Assembly: GCA_910577945.1 (NCBI GenBank)
Contig: CAJTNI010000028.1
Span: 217-22,276 of the forward strand
Length of the DNA: 22,060 bases
Reading direction: 5' to 3'
Source of the DNA: an uncultured Christensenella sp.
GTDB lineage: Bacteria; Bacillota; Clostridia; Christensenellales; Pumilibacteraceae
How positions within the stretch are numbered: the first letter of the stretch is position 1; each line of letters begins with the position of its first letter. The notes under the pieces are model-generated. The model ran no database searches. It was given only the letters and a program-made list of their open reading frames with translations, and was not told the DNA's origin. This document shows, piece after piece, positions 7,928 to 16,290 of the stretch. The translations under genes and the position numbers were made by a program.

Positions 7928-9199
7928 TTATCTGACTATGTTCTTGTCGCGGTCGGGACCTATGCCTATCATGGCGACGCGGCAGCCCGCGAGCCGCTCG
8001 ACAGCCTCGATATAGCGTTGCGCGGCTTTGGGCAGGTCGTCGAAGGCTTTGGCGTTTGTTATGTCCTCGCTCCACCCGTCAAACTCCTCGTAAACGGGCG
8101 TGCAGCCTTCGAGCAGCATTATGTCGGCGGGGAAGTCGGAAACGACTTTGCCGTCGCGCACGTAGTGCGTCGCGATTTTCAGTTTTTTAAGACCCGTAAG
8201 CGTGTCGAGCTTGTTGATTGCGAGCGAGGTAAGACCGTTGATACGCACTGCAAGCCGCAGTATTACGGCGTCCAGCCAGCCGCAGCGCCGCGGTCTGCCC
8301 GTGGTCGTGCCGAACTCGTGCCCTACGTTCAAAAGGTGCTTGCCCACCTCGTCGTCGAGCTCGGTGGGGAACGGACCCGCGCCGACGCGCGTCGTGTACG
8401 ACTTGGCGATGCCCAAGCATTCTTTAATGGCGGTAGGCCCTACGCCCGCGCCCGCGCAAAACCCGCCCGAAATGGGGTGGGAGCTAGTGACGAACGGATA
8501 CGTGCCGCTGTCGAGGTCGAGGAGCGTGCCCTGCGCGCCCTCGAACACAATGCGCTTATTCGCCTTGATTGCGTCGTAGAGAATTACGCCCGTGTCGCAG
8601 CAGAACTTTTCCAAGCGCTCGGCGTACGCGGAGTATTCGTCGAGAATCGACTTGTAGTCGAGCGGCGTGCCGCCGTAGACAGCGGTTATAATCTTGTTTT
8701 TGAGTTCGAGCACGGTTTTGAGCTTGCTTGCGAAAACGTCGGGCGTGATGAGGTCTATCATTCTCAGCCCTATGCGGTCGCTCTTGTCGGCGTAGCACGG
8801 ACCTATGCCGCGCTTGGTCGTGCCGATTGCGTCCTTGCCCTTGGCTTTTTCGGAAAGCTCGTCGATTTCCTTGTGGTACGGCATGACGACGTGCGCGCGC
8901 AGGTCGATAAGCAGCTTGTCGAATTTGACGCCGAGCTTGGCGAGCCCGTCCATTTCTTCGAGCACGACTTTGGGGTCGACGACTACGCCGTTGCCGATAA
9001 TGTTGACGGTATCGGGGTAGAGTATGCCGCTCGGAATGAGGTGGAGCTTATACGTTTTGCCGTCGCTTACCACGGTGTGTCCGGCGTTGCTGCCGCCCGT
9101 CGCGCGAACTACGTAGTCCGCCGTTTCGGCAAGAATGTCGATGATTTTGCCCTTGCCCTCGTCGCCCCACTGAGCGCCTACCAATGCGATTGTATTCAT
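7928..9199 (-). CDS. purA: Adenylosuccinate synthetase
   Basis: PurA joins IMP and aspartate using GTP, the first committed step to AMP. The 423-aa length is standard. Diagnostic motifs are all present: the N-terminal P-loop GAQWGDEGKGK (8-18) with the catalytic Asp, GGSNAGHTVV with the catalytic His, TTKRGIGPCYADK, FEGAQGTLLDLDSGTYPFVT, TTRVGAGPFPTEL, the GTTTGRPRRCGWLD Arg loop and the base-binding NKLD. GGAGGT sits 3 nt before the ATG. The gene is 63 nt downstream of the giant activase gene and 24 nt upstream of the ABC exporter gene, with no terminator in either gap, so all three probably share one transcript. I see no functional reason for the grouping. Confidence 0.97.
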   Translation of the reverse strand: MNTIALVGAQWGDEGKGKIIDILAETADYVVRATGGSNAGHTVVSDGKTYKLHLIPSGILYPDTVNIIGNGVVVDPKVVLEEMDGLAKLGVKFDKLLIDLRAHVVMPYHKEIDELSEKAKGKDAIGTTKRGIGPCYADKSDRIGLRMIDLITPDVFASKLKTVLELKNKIITAVYGGTPLDYKSILDEYSAYAERLEKFCCDTGVILYDAIKANKRIVFEGAQGTLLDLDSGTYPFVTSSHPISGGFCAGAGVGPTAIKECLGIAKSYTTRVGAGPFPTELDDEVGKHLLNVGHEFGTTTGRPRRCGWLDAVILRLAVRINGLTSLAINKLDTLTGLKKLKIATHYVRDGKVVSDFPADIMLLEGCTPVYEEFDGWSEDITNAKAFDDLPKAAQRYIEAVERLAGCRVAMIGIGPDRDKNIVR

Positions 9200-9262
9200 G
9201 TTACCTCCGATAACGGTTGCCGCGGTTCTGCGGAAAATGGTTTAAGTCTTGATTGATATTTT

Positions 9263-12200
9263 TTAATCGTCGGACGTGCTTGCCGCCTCGGCAATCGCGT
9301 CGTCCGTTTGTCGATTGAGCTGCGCCGCGTCGGCTGTCGCGCCCGCCTGTGCGCGCGCGTTTTCGTGCGCGACGGACATCATCAGCTTGATACGGTTGAC
9401 TTGATTTACCTCGCTCGCGCCGGGGTCGTAGTCCACGGCGACGATATTCGCCTGCGCGTAGCGACGTTTGAGCTCCTTCATTACGCCCTTGCCCGTGACG
9501 TGGTTGGGCAGGCACGCAAACGGCTGCATGCAGATTATGTTGGGCGCGCCCTCCTCGATAAGTTCGAGCATCTCCGCGGTCAAGAACCAGCCTTCGCCGA
9601 CCATCGTGCCGAGCAACGTGACTTTCTCGGCGCGCTCGGCGAGCTTTTTGATATGCGTGGGCGTGCCGAACTTAGTGCCGCGCAACGCGTCTACCATGGG
9701 CTTGCGCATGTGTTCGAGGTAGGCGATGCCTACGTCCGAAAACAGCTTCGCTTTGCGCTTGCCGTCCAAGAGGTCGTACTTGATTGTCGAGTTGTACAGC
9801 GAGTACATAAAGAAATCGAGTAGGTCGGGCACGACCGCTTCGCCGCCCTCGCGCTCGATAAGCTCGACGGCGTAATTGTTGGCGAGCGGGTGGAACTTGA
9901 CGAGTATCTCGCCGACGATGCCGACGCGCGGCTTTACCTCGTCGGTAACGGGTATCGCCCCAAACTCGGACACGATACGCGAGCAGTATTTTTTTGCGGG
10001 CACGTTGCCCAGCGCAAGCTCCGCGGCGAGCGCGTCGCGCCATTTCTCGTAAAGCGCCCACGTTTCGCCCTTGTTTTTTTCGTAAGGTCTGACCTTGTAG
10101 ATACAGCGCATTAAGAGGTCGCCGTAAACAAGCGCGTTTACGAGCGATTTGAGCATGGGCAGGTTGAGCTTGAATCCGGGGTTCTTTTCCAAGCCGCCCG
10201 CCGACAGCGATACGACGGGCACTTGCGCCATGCCCGCGCTTTTGAGCGCGCGCCGAATGAGCGCGATATAGTTTGTCGCGCGGCAGCCGCCGCCCGTTTG
10301 CGTCATTATCACGGCGGTGCGGTCGAGGTCGTATTTGCCCGACAGCAGCGCGTTCATGATTTGCCCCACGACGATAATGGTGGGGTAGCATGCGTCGTTG
10401 TTTACGTATTTGAGCCCCGTCGCCACCGCGTCCTGACTGTCGGGCAACACCTCTACTTTGTACCCGTACTTTGTGAGCGCGGGCTGAACGAGACTGAGGT
10501 GGTACGGCGAAATCTGCGGCGAGAGTATCGTGTAATCCTTGCGCATTTGCTCGGTAAAGAGCACGCGCGGCGTGGGCGGCTCGGGACGCTTGGCGGTCAT
10601 GCGCTTGACCTGCCTGTCCTTGATAACCGCCATCAGCGAGCGTATGCGTATGCGCGCCGCGCCGAGGTTGGACACCTCGTCGATTTTGAGCAGCGTGTAA
10701 ACCTTGTTCGCCGCCTCCAACAGCTCCTGCACCTGGTCGGTGGTTACGGCGTCCAGCCCGCAGCCGAACGAATTGAGCTGTACGAGGTCGAGGTTGTCGC
10801 GCGCGCGCACGAAGTTTGCCGCGCTGTACAGCCGCGAGTGGTACGTCCATTGGTCGAAAACGCGTATGGGGCGCGGCACGGGATTGAGGTGCGCCACGCT
10901 GTCCTCTGTGAGCACGGCAAAGCCGTAAGAGTTAATCATTTGCGGCACGCCGTGGTTTATCTCGGGGTCGAGGTGGTACGGTCTGCCCGCGAGCACGATG
11001 CCGTGCCCGCCCGTCTCGTCGAGCATTTTGACAATGCGTTCGCCTTGGCGGCGCGACCATGCGCTGAACTCGGCTTGCTCGGCGTACGCGCGCTTGACTG
11101 CGCGGCGGATTTGCGATTTGGGAATGCCGTGCGGCAGCTCCTCGGCGAGCCGCTCCGCCATACGCTTTTGCGTGGCGAACGGCAGGTACGGCGCGAGAAA
11201 GGTTACGCCGTTTTTAATAAACTCGTCGCGCATGTTCAGCCTGAGCACCTCGGGGTACGAGCCGACGACGGGGCAGTTGTAGTGGTTGTTGGCGTTGGGG
11301 TCCTCCTTGCGCTCGTACGGCAGGCACGGGTAAAATATGAATTTTACGCCCGCGTCGATAAGCGCTTGGATATGCCCGTGCGCGATTTTGGCGGGGTAGC
11401 AAACCGACTCGGACGGCATGGTCTCTATACCGAGCGAGTATACGTCGCGCGAGGAGCGCGGCGACAGCTTGACCGAGTAACCGAGCTCGGTGAAAAACGT
11501 GAACCAGAACGGATAGTTTTCGTAAATATTGAGCACGCGCGGAATGCCGACTACGCCGCGCGGCGCGTCCTCGGGCGCGAGCGGGCGATAGTACGCGAAC
11601 AGCCGCTTGTACTTTTCGTCGAACAGATTGGGCAGCTTTTCGGGCTGCTTCTCGGGCGTGTTGCCGCCGCGCTCGCAGCGGTTGTTGGAAATAAACGTGC
11701 GCCCGTCGTCGAACTCGGAGATTGTGAGCAGGCAGTGATTGCCGCACTTTTCGCACCGCCGCGACGACTTGATGACGCGGAATTTTTCGAGCTGCTCGCG
11801 CGTTTTAATGGAGCTTTTTCCGCCCGCGTAGTTGTTGCGGCTGATAAGCGCCGCGCCGTACGCGCCCATTAAACCCGCCTGGTTGGGTCGTACTACCTCG
11901 CGCCCGGACACGAGCTCGAACGCGCGCAGCACCGATTCGTTGAGGAACGTGCCGCCCTGAACGATTATTTTCTCGCCCATTTCCTTGGCGTCGCGCAGTT
12001 TGATAACCTTAAACAGCGCGTTCTTGACGACGGAGTAGGCGAGCCCCGCGGAAATGTCCGCGACGGTCGCGCCTTCCTTCTGCGCCTGCTTGACGCGCGA
12101 ATTCATAAACACCGTGCAGCGCGAGCCGAGGTCTACGGGCGCGTCGGACGACAAGCCCACCTTGGCGAACTGTTCGGCGTTCATGCCGATTGCGCGCGCG

Positions 12201-13540
12201 AAGGTTTCTATAAAGCTGCCGCAGCCCGACGAGCACGCCTCGTTGAGCAGTATGTCGGTGATAACGCCGTCCTTAATGCGCAGGCATTTCATGTCCTGCC
12301 CGCCGATGTCGAGCAAAAACTCCACGCCCGGCAAAATCGCTTGGGACGCGGTGAGGTGCGCCATTGTCTCTATCTCGCCGTTATCGAGCCCGAGCGCGGT
12401 CTTGATAAGGCTTTCGCCGTAGCCCGTGATTGTGCCGTAGCCTATGTACGCGTCCTCCGGCATCAGCTTGTAAATAGTTTTTATAACGTTGGTTACCGAC
12501 GCGAGCGGGTCACCCGAGTTCGAGCCGTACCAGGAATACAACAGCCCGCCGTCGGCGTTTATGAGCGCGACCTTGGTGGTGGTCGAGCCCGCGTCTATGC
12601 CGAGGAACGCCGCGCCCTTGTGCTTTTTGATATCGGCAAACGGAATTTCCACCTTGCTGTGGCGCAGGCGGAACGCGGTGAGCTCGGTTTCGTCTTTGAA
12701 CAGCGGCGCAAGGCGCGTGACCTCGCTTTCGCCGACGCTTTTCACCTGTTCGAGCTTTGCGGAAAGCTCGGCGGCGGTGAATTGCTTTTCAGATTTGTAC
12801 GCCGCGCCGATTGCGTTAAAGACCTGCGAGTTTTCGGGGAATATCGCTTTTTCGGGTTTGAGCGTGGCGGTAAACCTCGCGCCCAGCTCGCTCAAAAAGT
12901 GCAGCGGTCCGCCGAGGAACGCGACTTTGCCGCGAATGGGCTTGCCGCACGCCAAGCCCGATATAGTCTGATTGACTACCGATTGAAATACCGATGCGGC
13001 GACGTCCGACTTTTTCGCGCCGTCGTTGATAAGCGGCTGAATATCCGATTTGGCGAACACGCCGCAGCGCGACGCGATGGGGTAGATTATGCTAGCGTCC
13101 TTGGCAAGCTCGTTAAGTCCCGACGCGTCGGTGTCGAGCAGCACCGCCATTTGGTCTATGAACGCGCCCGTGCCGCCCGCGCACGTGCCGTTCATGCGCT
13201 GGTCCACGCCGTCTTTGAGGTAGGTTATTTTGGCGTCCTCGCCGCCGAGCTCGATGGCTACGTCGGTTTCGGGGATTATGCGTTTGATAGCCTCGACGCC
13301 CGCGATTACCTCTTGCACGAACGGAATTTGCAGCCATTCGGACACGGAAATGCCGCCCGAGCCAGTAACGGTAATAGTAAAAACGTCGTACTCGGCAAGC
13401 AACCCTTTAAGCACGCCGTACAGCGTCGCGCGAACGTCCGAGTTGTGCCGCTCGTAGCTGGAATGCACAAGCCGCCCGCTCTCGTCGAGTACCGCAGTCT
13501 TGATAGTCGTCGAGCCGATATCCAAACCTATTCTATACAT
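9263..13540 (-). CDS. Giant acyl-CoA dehydratase activase-type protein (two BadF/HgdC ATPase domains plus DUF2229 and HgdB-like region)
   Basis: I place the start at the ATG at 13540 (1425 aa), because the longer frame to 13609 runs into the promoter; GGAG lies 12 nt upstream. Two ASKHA/BadF-type ATPase domains occur in tandem. The first has GLDIGSTT (5-12), GGEDAK (99-104), C120 in NGTCAGGTG and C159 in SRCGVF. The second has GIDAGSTTTK (314-323), GGQDMK (413-418), C436 in NEACSSGCG and C475 in SRCTVF. In HgdC-type activators such Cys pairs hold a 4Fe-4S cluster for ATP-driven one-electron transfer. CEKCGNHC (596-603) may bind metal. The remaining 800 residues contain a DUF2229-like section and Cys-containing HgdB-like segments. 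The family is widespread in anaerobes, but the substrate of these fused versions is unknown to me. No separate dehydratase subunits are encoded nearby. Confidence 0.88.
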   Translation of the reverse strand: MYRIGLDIGSTTIKTAVLDESGRLVHSSYERHNSDVRATLYGVLKGLLAEYDVFTITVTGSGGISVSEWLQIPFVQEVIAGVEAIKRIIPETDVAIELGGEDAKITYLKDGVDQRMNGTCAGGTGAFIDQMAVLLDTDASGLNELAKDASIIYPIASRCGVFAKSDIQPLINDGAKKSDVAASVFQSVVNQTISGLACGKPIRGKVAFLGGPLHFLSELGARFTATLKPEKAIFPENSQVFNAIGAAYKSEKQFTAAELSAKLEQVKSVGESEVTRLAPLFKDETELTAFRLRHSKVEIPFADIKKHKGAAFLGIDAGSTTTKVALINADGGLLYSWYGSNSGDPLASVTNVIKTIYKLMPEDAYIGYGTITGYGESLIKTALGLDNGEIETMAHLTASQAILPGVEFLLDIGGQDMKCLRIKDGVITDILLNEACSSGCGSFIETFARAIGMNAEQFAKVGLSSDAPVDLGSRCTVFMNSRVKQAQKEGATVADISAGLAYSVVKNALFKVIKLRDAKEMGEKIIVQGGTFLNESVLRAFELVSGREVVRPNQAGLMGAYGAALISRNNYAGGKSSIKTREQLEKFRVIKSSRRCEKCGNHCLLTISEFDDGRTFISNNRCERGGNTPEKQPEKLPNLFDEKYKRLFAYYRPLAPEDAPRGVVGIPRVLNIYENYPFWFTFFTELGYSVKLSPRSSRDVYSLGIETMPSESVCYPAKIAHGHIQALIDAGVKFIFYPCLPYERKEDPNANNHYNCPVVGSYPEVLRLNMRDEFIKNGVTFLAPYLPFATQKRMAERLAEELPHGIPKSQIRRAVKRAYAEQAEFSAWSRRQGERIVKMLDETGGHGIVLAGRPYHLDPEINHGVPQMINSYGFAVLTEDSVAHLNPVPRPIRVFDQWTYHSRLYSAANFVRARDNLDLVQLNSFGCGLDAVTTDQVQELLEAANKVYTLLKIDEVSNLGAARIRIRSLMAVIKDRQVKRMTAKRPEPPTPRVLFTEQMRKDYTILSPQISPYHLSLVQPALTKYGYKVEVLPDSQDAVATGLKYVNNDACYPTIIVVGQIMNALLSGKYDLDRTAVIMTQTGGGCRATNYIALIRRALKSAGMAQVPVVSLSAGGLEKNPGFKLNLPMLKSLVNALVYGDLLMRCIYKVRPYEKNKGETWALYEKWRDALAAELALGNVPAKKYCSRIVSEFGAIPVTDEVKPRVGIVGEILVKFHPLANNYAVELIEREGGEAVVPDLLDFFMYSLYNSTIKYDLLDGKRKAKLFSDVGIAYLEHMRKPMVDALRGTKFGTPTHIKKLAERAEKVTLLGTMVGEGWFLTAEMLELIEEGAPNIICMQPFACLPNHVTGKGVMKELKRRYAQANIVAVDYDPGASEVNQVNRIKLMMSVAHENARAQAGATADAAQLNRQTDDAIAEAASTSDD

Positions 13541-13597
13541 ATAGCAGTTTTTCTCCGCGTCGAATTCAAGCAGAAAAAATAGTTTTCGCTTTTCTTT

Positions 13598-13626
13598 ATT
13601 ATATAACAAGCGCGACGCGTTGTCAA
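13598..13626 (-). promoter_or_regulatory. Consensus housekeeping promoter of the activase-purA-exporter operon
   Basis: On the minus strand TTGACA (13626-13621), a 17-nt spacer and TATAAT (13603-13598) match the sigma-A consensus at all twelve positions. The expected start near 13590 leaves about 50 nt of leader before the ATG at 13540. Confidence 0.9.
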
Positions 13627-13760
13627 GTCGAAAAAGGTTATACGGGCGCGCATGCGCAAAAAGGGAGCGTCATTGTAATCCCGCCGTCAAAGACGAACGA
13701 ATAGCTGCGAAAACGTAAAAAAGAGGGTATAGCCGTCCGAAAGAGTCGAACGTAAAATCA

Positions 13761-13789
13761 TTGATTTGTATTGCCGTTTGTGATAATAT
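13761..13789 (+). promoter_or_regulatory. Promoter of the DUF1349 gene
   Basis: TTGATT (13761-13766), a 17-nt spacer and TAATAT (13784-13789) form a good but non-perfect sigma-A promoter, 34 nt ahead of the chosen ATG. The interval 13627-13760 between this and the divergent operon promoter shows no other signal. Confidence 0.6.
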
Positions 13790-13823
13790 AGATTTAAGGA
13801 AAATAAAAAAGAGGTATAGACAA

Positions 13824-14408
13824 ATGCTCGATTTATCAGAGTTCAAATGGATTCGCACTCCGAAAAAGTATAGTATAACAAAGGACTGCGTGGAAATATC
13901 GACAGAGCCGAATACCGATTTATGGCAAAGAACGTATTACGGGTTCAGAAACGATAATGCGCCCGTACTGCAAATTTCGTCAAACGAAAAATATTTTTCG
14001 TTTACTGTCAAAACTCGATTCGAGAGTAAAAGGCGCTTCGACCAATGCGGAATAGTAATGTATTTGGATAGCGAAAATTGGCTGAAAGCGTCCATAGAAT
14101 ACGAAAACGAAAATATTCAAAGGCTGGGCAGCGTGGTAACGAACCGCGGTTATTCCGATTGGGCTACGACCGATATAGACGCAAATGTCAAAACGATGTG
14201 GTATCGTTTGAGCAGAAGAGAATCTGACTATTGCATCGAATGTTCATACGACGGTGTCGAGTTTAAGCAAATGCGTATTTGCCATATGTCGGAAGGCGGC
14301 GGGGAAATTCGATTCGGCATTTACGCTTGTTCGCCCGAGCAATCGTCGTTCAAAGCGATATTTTCCGATATGGAGCTTACCGATTGCAAATGGCATGCGC
14401 ACAAATAG
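13824..14408 (+). CDS. DUF1349 family protein, concanavalin A-like beta-sandwich
   Basis: The start is set at the ATG at 13824 (194 aa). GAGG lies 9 nt upstream, and an upstream extension of this frame would begin inside the promoter. The sequence matches the DUF1349 family: W-I-R-T-P near the start, D-L-W-Q-R-T-Y-Y-G-F at about 32-41, D-Q-C-G-I-V-M-Y-L-D, W-L-K-A-S-I-E-Y, the T-N-R-G-Y-S-D-W motif near 110 and A-C-S-P-E near 175. The family folds as a concanavalin A-like lectin/glucanase sandwich and is thought to bind or act on carbohydrate; biochemical role is not settled. There is no signal peptide, so it is probably cytoplasmic. Base composition is clearly more AT-rich than the activase operon, hinting at recent acquisition. 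It stands alone with its own promoter. Confidence 0.85.
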   Translation: MLDLSEFKWIRTPKKYSITKDCVEISTEPNTDLWQRTYYGFRNDNAPVLQISSNEKYFSFTVKTRFESKRRFDQCGIVMYLDSENWLKASIEYENENIQRLGSVVTNRGYSDWATTDIDANVKTMWYRLSRRESDYCIECSYDGVEFKQMRICHMSEGGGEIRFGIYACSPEQSSFKAIFSDMELTDCKWHAHK

Positions 14409-14460
14409 AATGCGCGGGCTTTTACCGCCGTTTAGGAAATAAACGGCGCGTAAGCCATTC
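14408..14460. repeat. Imperfect inverted repeat after the DUF1349 gene
   Basis: Nested arms GAATG/CATTC, GGCTT/AAGCC and CGCCGTTT (14426-14433)/AAACGGCG (14441-14448) surround a 7-nt loop. The structure starts at the last base of the DUF1349 stop codon and ends 6 nt before the -35 of the que promoter. It lacks a U-tract, so termination is uncertain. Confidence 0.5.
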
Positions 14461-14466
14461 TATGAG

Positions 14467-14495
14467 TTGACATTCTCGTTGAGGTATGGTATTAT
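14467..14495 (+). promoter_or_regulatory. Promoter of the queuosine operon
   Basis: Perfect TTGACA (14467-14472), 17-nt spacer, TATTAT (14490-14495). Transcription should begin near 14502, giving a leader of about 120 nt that includes the predicted riboswitch. Confidence 0.85.
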
Positions 14496-14506
14496 ATAGC
14501 TAAATA

Positions 14507-14576
14507 GGACAGTTCGTTTGCGCCATCCTGTCGTTAAACAAAACCAGGGCATCTGAATAGTAAGAGTCTTTTTGGG
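14507..14576 (+). promoter_or_regulatory. Candidate preQ1 riboswitch aptamer (preQ1-I-like pseudoknot) with antiterminator
   Basis: GACAG (14508-14512) pairs with CTGTC (14528-14532). The enclosed loop contains GTTT (14516-14519), which can pair with a downstream AAAC (14536-14539 or 14541-14544), giving an H-type pseudoknot. The tail GTTAAACAAAACCAGG is A-rich and resembles my recollection of the tail of the Thermoanaerobacter preQ1-I aptamer. GCATCTGAA (14549-14557) can pair with TTTGGGTGC (14571-14579; three wobbles) as an antiterminator that competes with the terminator arm. The position ahead of all preQ1 synthesis genes supports the call; the loop is longer than in typical class I aptamers. 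Confidence 0.6.
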
Positions 14577-14608
14577 TGCAGTCGTTTTGTTGCGGCTGTA
14601 TTTTTTTT
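14577..14608 (+). terminator. Leader terminator of the queuosine operon
   Basis: TGCAGTCG (14577-14584) pairs with CGGCTGTA (14593-14600) through 8 bp including two G-U pairs, followed by eight T residues. It lies 14 nt before the queD ATG, so it acts as an attenuator, not as an end-of-gene signal. Confidence 0.8.
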
Positions 14609-14622
14609 GCAAAAGGAGCGAT

Positions 14623-15042
14623 ATGTATTATTTAAAAACCTCGACTTGTTTTGACAGCGCGCACTTTCTTCACGGATACAATGGCAAGTGCGCGAATATC
14701 CACGGACATCATTGGGTCGTGGAAGCTAAGATAAGCGGCGACAAATTGCAAGAAAGCGGCGAAAAGCGCGGTATGCTTCTTGATTTCGGCGATTTTAAGC
14801 GGGCGGTTAAAGAGCTTGCGGAGGGCTTCGACCATACGCTTATTTACGAAAAAAACACCCTTAAACCCGCGACGATTGCCGCGCTTAAAGAAGAAGGGTT
14901 TTCATTGCTTGAAACGAATTTCAGACCCACCGCCGAAAATCTTGCCGCGCACATATACGCCGACCTTTGCAAAAAAGGCTTGCCCGTTATCGGCGTGACG
15001 GTGTACGAGTCGCCCGAAAACTGCGCGGTGTACGGTGAGTGA
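14623..15042 (+). CDS. queD: 6-carboxy-5,6,7,8-tetrahydropterin synthase
   Basis: QueD converts dihydroneopterin triphosphate to 6-carboxytetrahydropterin, the second step to preQ1. The 139-aa product has the zinc ligands H14, H27 and H29 (F-D-S-A-H and I-H-G-H-H), the catalytic C23 four residues before H27, the D-F-x-D-F-K substrate-side motif near residue 54, and F-D-H-T with the catalytic His. The PTPS ending Y-E-S-P-E-N-C is also present. The start at 14623 is chosen because AAAAGGAG lies 5-9 nt upstream; a longer frame to 14572 would run through the attenuator hairpin. It is the first gene of the operon, and its stop is followed after 1 nt by the queE ATG. Confidence 0.95.
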   Translation: MYYLKTSTCFDSAHFLHGYNGKCANIHGHHWVVEAKISGDKLQESGEKRGMLLDFGDFKRAVKELAEGFDHTLIYEKNTLKPATIAALKEEGFSLLETNFRPTAENLAAHIYADLCKKGLPVIGVTVYESPENCAVYGE

Positions 15043-15043
15043 A

Positions 15044-15709
15044 ATGTCTTGTTTTAAAGTTGCCGAAAAGTTTGTCAGCATAAACGGCGAAGGTCCGCGC
15101 GCGGGCGAGCTTGCCGTGTTTTTGCGGTTTTGCGGCTGCAATCTCAATTGCGGCTACTGCGATACGCGCTGGGCAAATATCGCCGACGTAAAATACGAGC
15201 TTGCTTCTGCGGAAGAGCTTGTTGCATACGTTAAGGCTACGGGCGTAAAGAACGTTACCTTGACGGGCGGCGAACCGCTTTTGCAGTCGGATATCGCGCG
15301 GCTTATAGCGTTGCTGGGCGCATCGGGCGCAGAGGTCGAAATAGAAACAAACGGAAGCGTGCCGTTAAAAGATATCGTTTCGCTTTCGCCGCGTCCCGCC
15401 GTTACCGCCGATTATAAGCTTCCTTCGAGCGGAATGGAGGAATACATGCTTGTCGAAAACTTTTCTTATCTTACGTTGCGCGATTCGGTCAAGTTTGTGG
15501 TCGGGGATAAGCGCGATTTGGCGCGTGCGGAAGAGATTATAAAAGATTACGGACTTACGGATAGGTGCCGCGTTTATTTCAGCCCCGTGTTCGGAGAAAT
15601 CGAGCCCGAAGAAATAGCGGAGTTTATGAAAGAGCGCAAGCTTAACGGCGTACGCCTGCAATTACAGCTGCATAAAATTATCTGGAAACCCGATATGCGC
15701 GGGGTGTAG
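15044..15709 (+). CDS. queE: 7-carboxy-7-deazaguanine synthase (radical SAM)
   Basis: QueE is a radical SAM enzyme that rearranges 6-carboxytetrahydropterin into 7-carboxy-7-deazaguanine. The product (221 aa from the ATG at 15044) carries the cluster motif C-N-L-N-C-G-Y-C (CxxxCxxC), followed by D-T-R-W as usual in QueE, an I-N-G-E-G-P substrate/N-terminal motif, and T-G-G-E-P-L-L for SAM binding. An in-frame GTG at 15035 overlaps queD by 8 nt and is an alternative start. I prefer the ATG because it directly follows the queD stop (TGAaATG) and has a GGTGAG site 4 nt upstream. Translation is likely coupled to queD. Confidence 0.95.
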   Translation: MSCFKVAEKFVSINGEGPRAGELAVFLRFCGCNLNCGYCDTRWANIADVKYELASAEELVAYVKATGVKNVTLTGGEPLLQSDIARLIALLGASGAEVEIETNGSVPLKDIVSLSPRPAVTADYKLPSSGMEEYMLVENFSYLTLRDSVKFVVGDKRDLARAEEIIKDYGLTDRCRVYFSPVFGEIEPEEIAEFMKERKLNGVRLQLQLHKIIWKPDMRGV

Positions 15710-15717
15710 GAGAAAAT

Positions 15718-16290
15718 ATGGATATTAAAGCAATAGAAAAGCATATCCGCGGGCTATTGGTCGCAATAGGCGAAGACCCCGACCGGGAAGGGCTGCGCGA
15801 AACGCCCGCCCGCGTAGCTCGAATGTACGAAGAAGCGTTTGAGGGTATAAAATATACCAACCGCGAAATCGCGGACATGTTCGGAAAAACTTTCGAGGTT
15901 CCGTCCGACCCGAATTCGGGCGGCGCGGTGGTAATAAAGGACGTAAGCGTGTTCAGCTATTGCGAGCATCATATGGCGCTTATGTACGATATGAAGGTAG
16001 ACGTGGCGTACGTTCCGCGCGGAAGAGTTTTGGGACTGAGCAAAATCGCGCGCATCTGCGATATGGCGGCCAAGCGGCTGCAATTACAGGAGCGTTTGGG
16101 ACGGGACGTTGCCGAGATAATTTCGCTTGCGGCTTTATCGCCGGACGTCGGCGTAAGGATAGAGGGCTGCCACAGCTGTATGACCTCGCGCGGTATAAAA
16201 AACGTATCTTCGAAAACGGTTACAAGAAATTACTTAGGCGCGTTCAAGGACGACGTTTCGCTTCAAAATCTTTTGGAGGTTAAGGCATGA
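15718..16290 (+). CDS. folE: GTP cyclohydrolase I
   Basis: FolE opens GTP to dihydroneopterin triphosphate, the entry substrate for both folate and the QueD step. The 190-aa length is standard. Motifs: E-D-P-x-R-E-G-L-x-x-T-P-x-R near residue 20, Y-C-E-H-H-M (zinc Cys and catalytic His) near 80-86, G-L-S-K-I-A-R-I near 105, L-Q-L-Q-E-R-L, and G-C-H-S-C-M-T-S-R-G near 150, where the His and second Cys complete the zinc site. TAGGAG overlaps the queE stop and lies 6 nt before the ATG. The gene overlaps queC by 4 nt (ATGA). Its place within the que operon suggests it is dedicated mainly to deazapurine synthesis. Confidence 0.96.
   Translation: MDIKAIEKHIRGLLVAIGEDPDREGLRETPARVARMYEEAFEGIKYTNREIADMFGKTFEVPSDPNSGGAVVIKDVSVFSYCEHHMALMYDMKVDVAYVPRGRVLGLSKIARICDMAAKRLQLQERLGRDVAEIISLAALSPDVGVRIEGCHSCMTSRGIKNVSSKTVTRNYLGAFKDDVSLQNLLEVKA

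Noticed and set aside
8018..13582. Long plus-strand ORFs opposite purA and the activase gene, e.g. 8018-9256, 10223-11872 and 12341-13582
   Set aside because: They are antisense shadows caused by GC-biased third codon positions; the minus-strand genes are unambiguous.
13541..13609. Upstream TTG start extending the activase by 23 residues
   Set aside because: The extension overlaps the spacer and -10 of the consensus promoter, while the ATG at 13540 directly opens the conserved M-Y-R-I-G-L-D-I-G-S motif.
14572..14622. Longer N-terminus for QueD beginning near 14572
   Set aside because: It would be translated through the terminator hairpin and T-tract; the ATG at 14623 has a good ribosome site and fits the family N-terminus.
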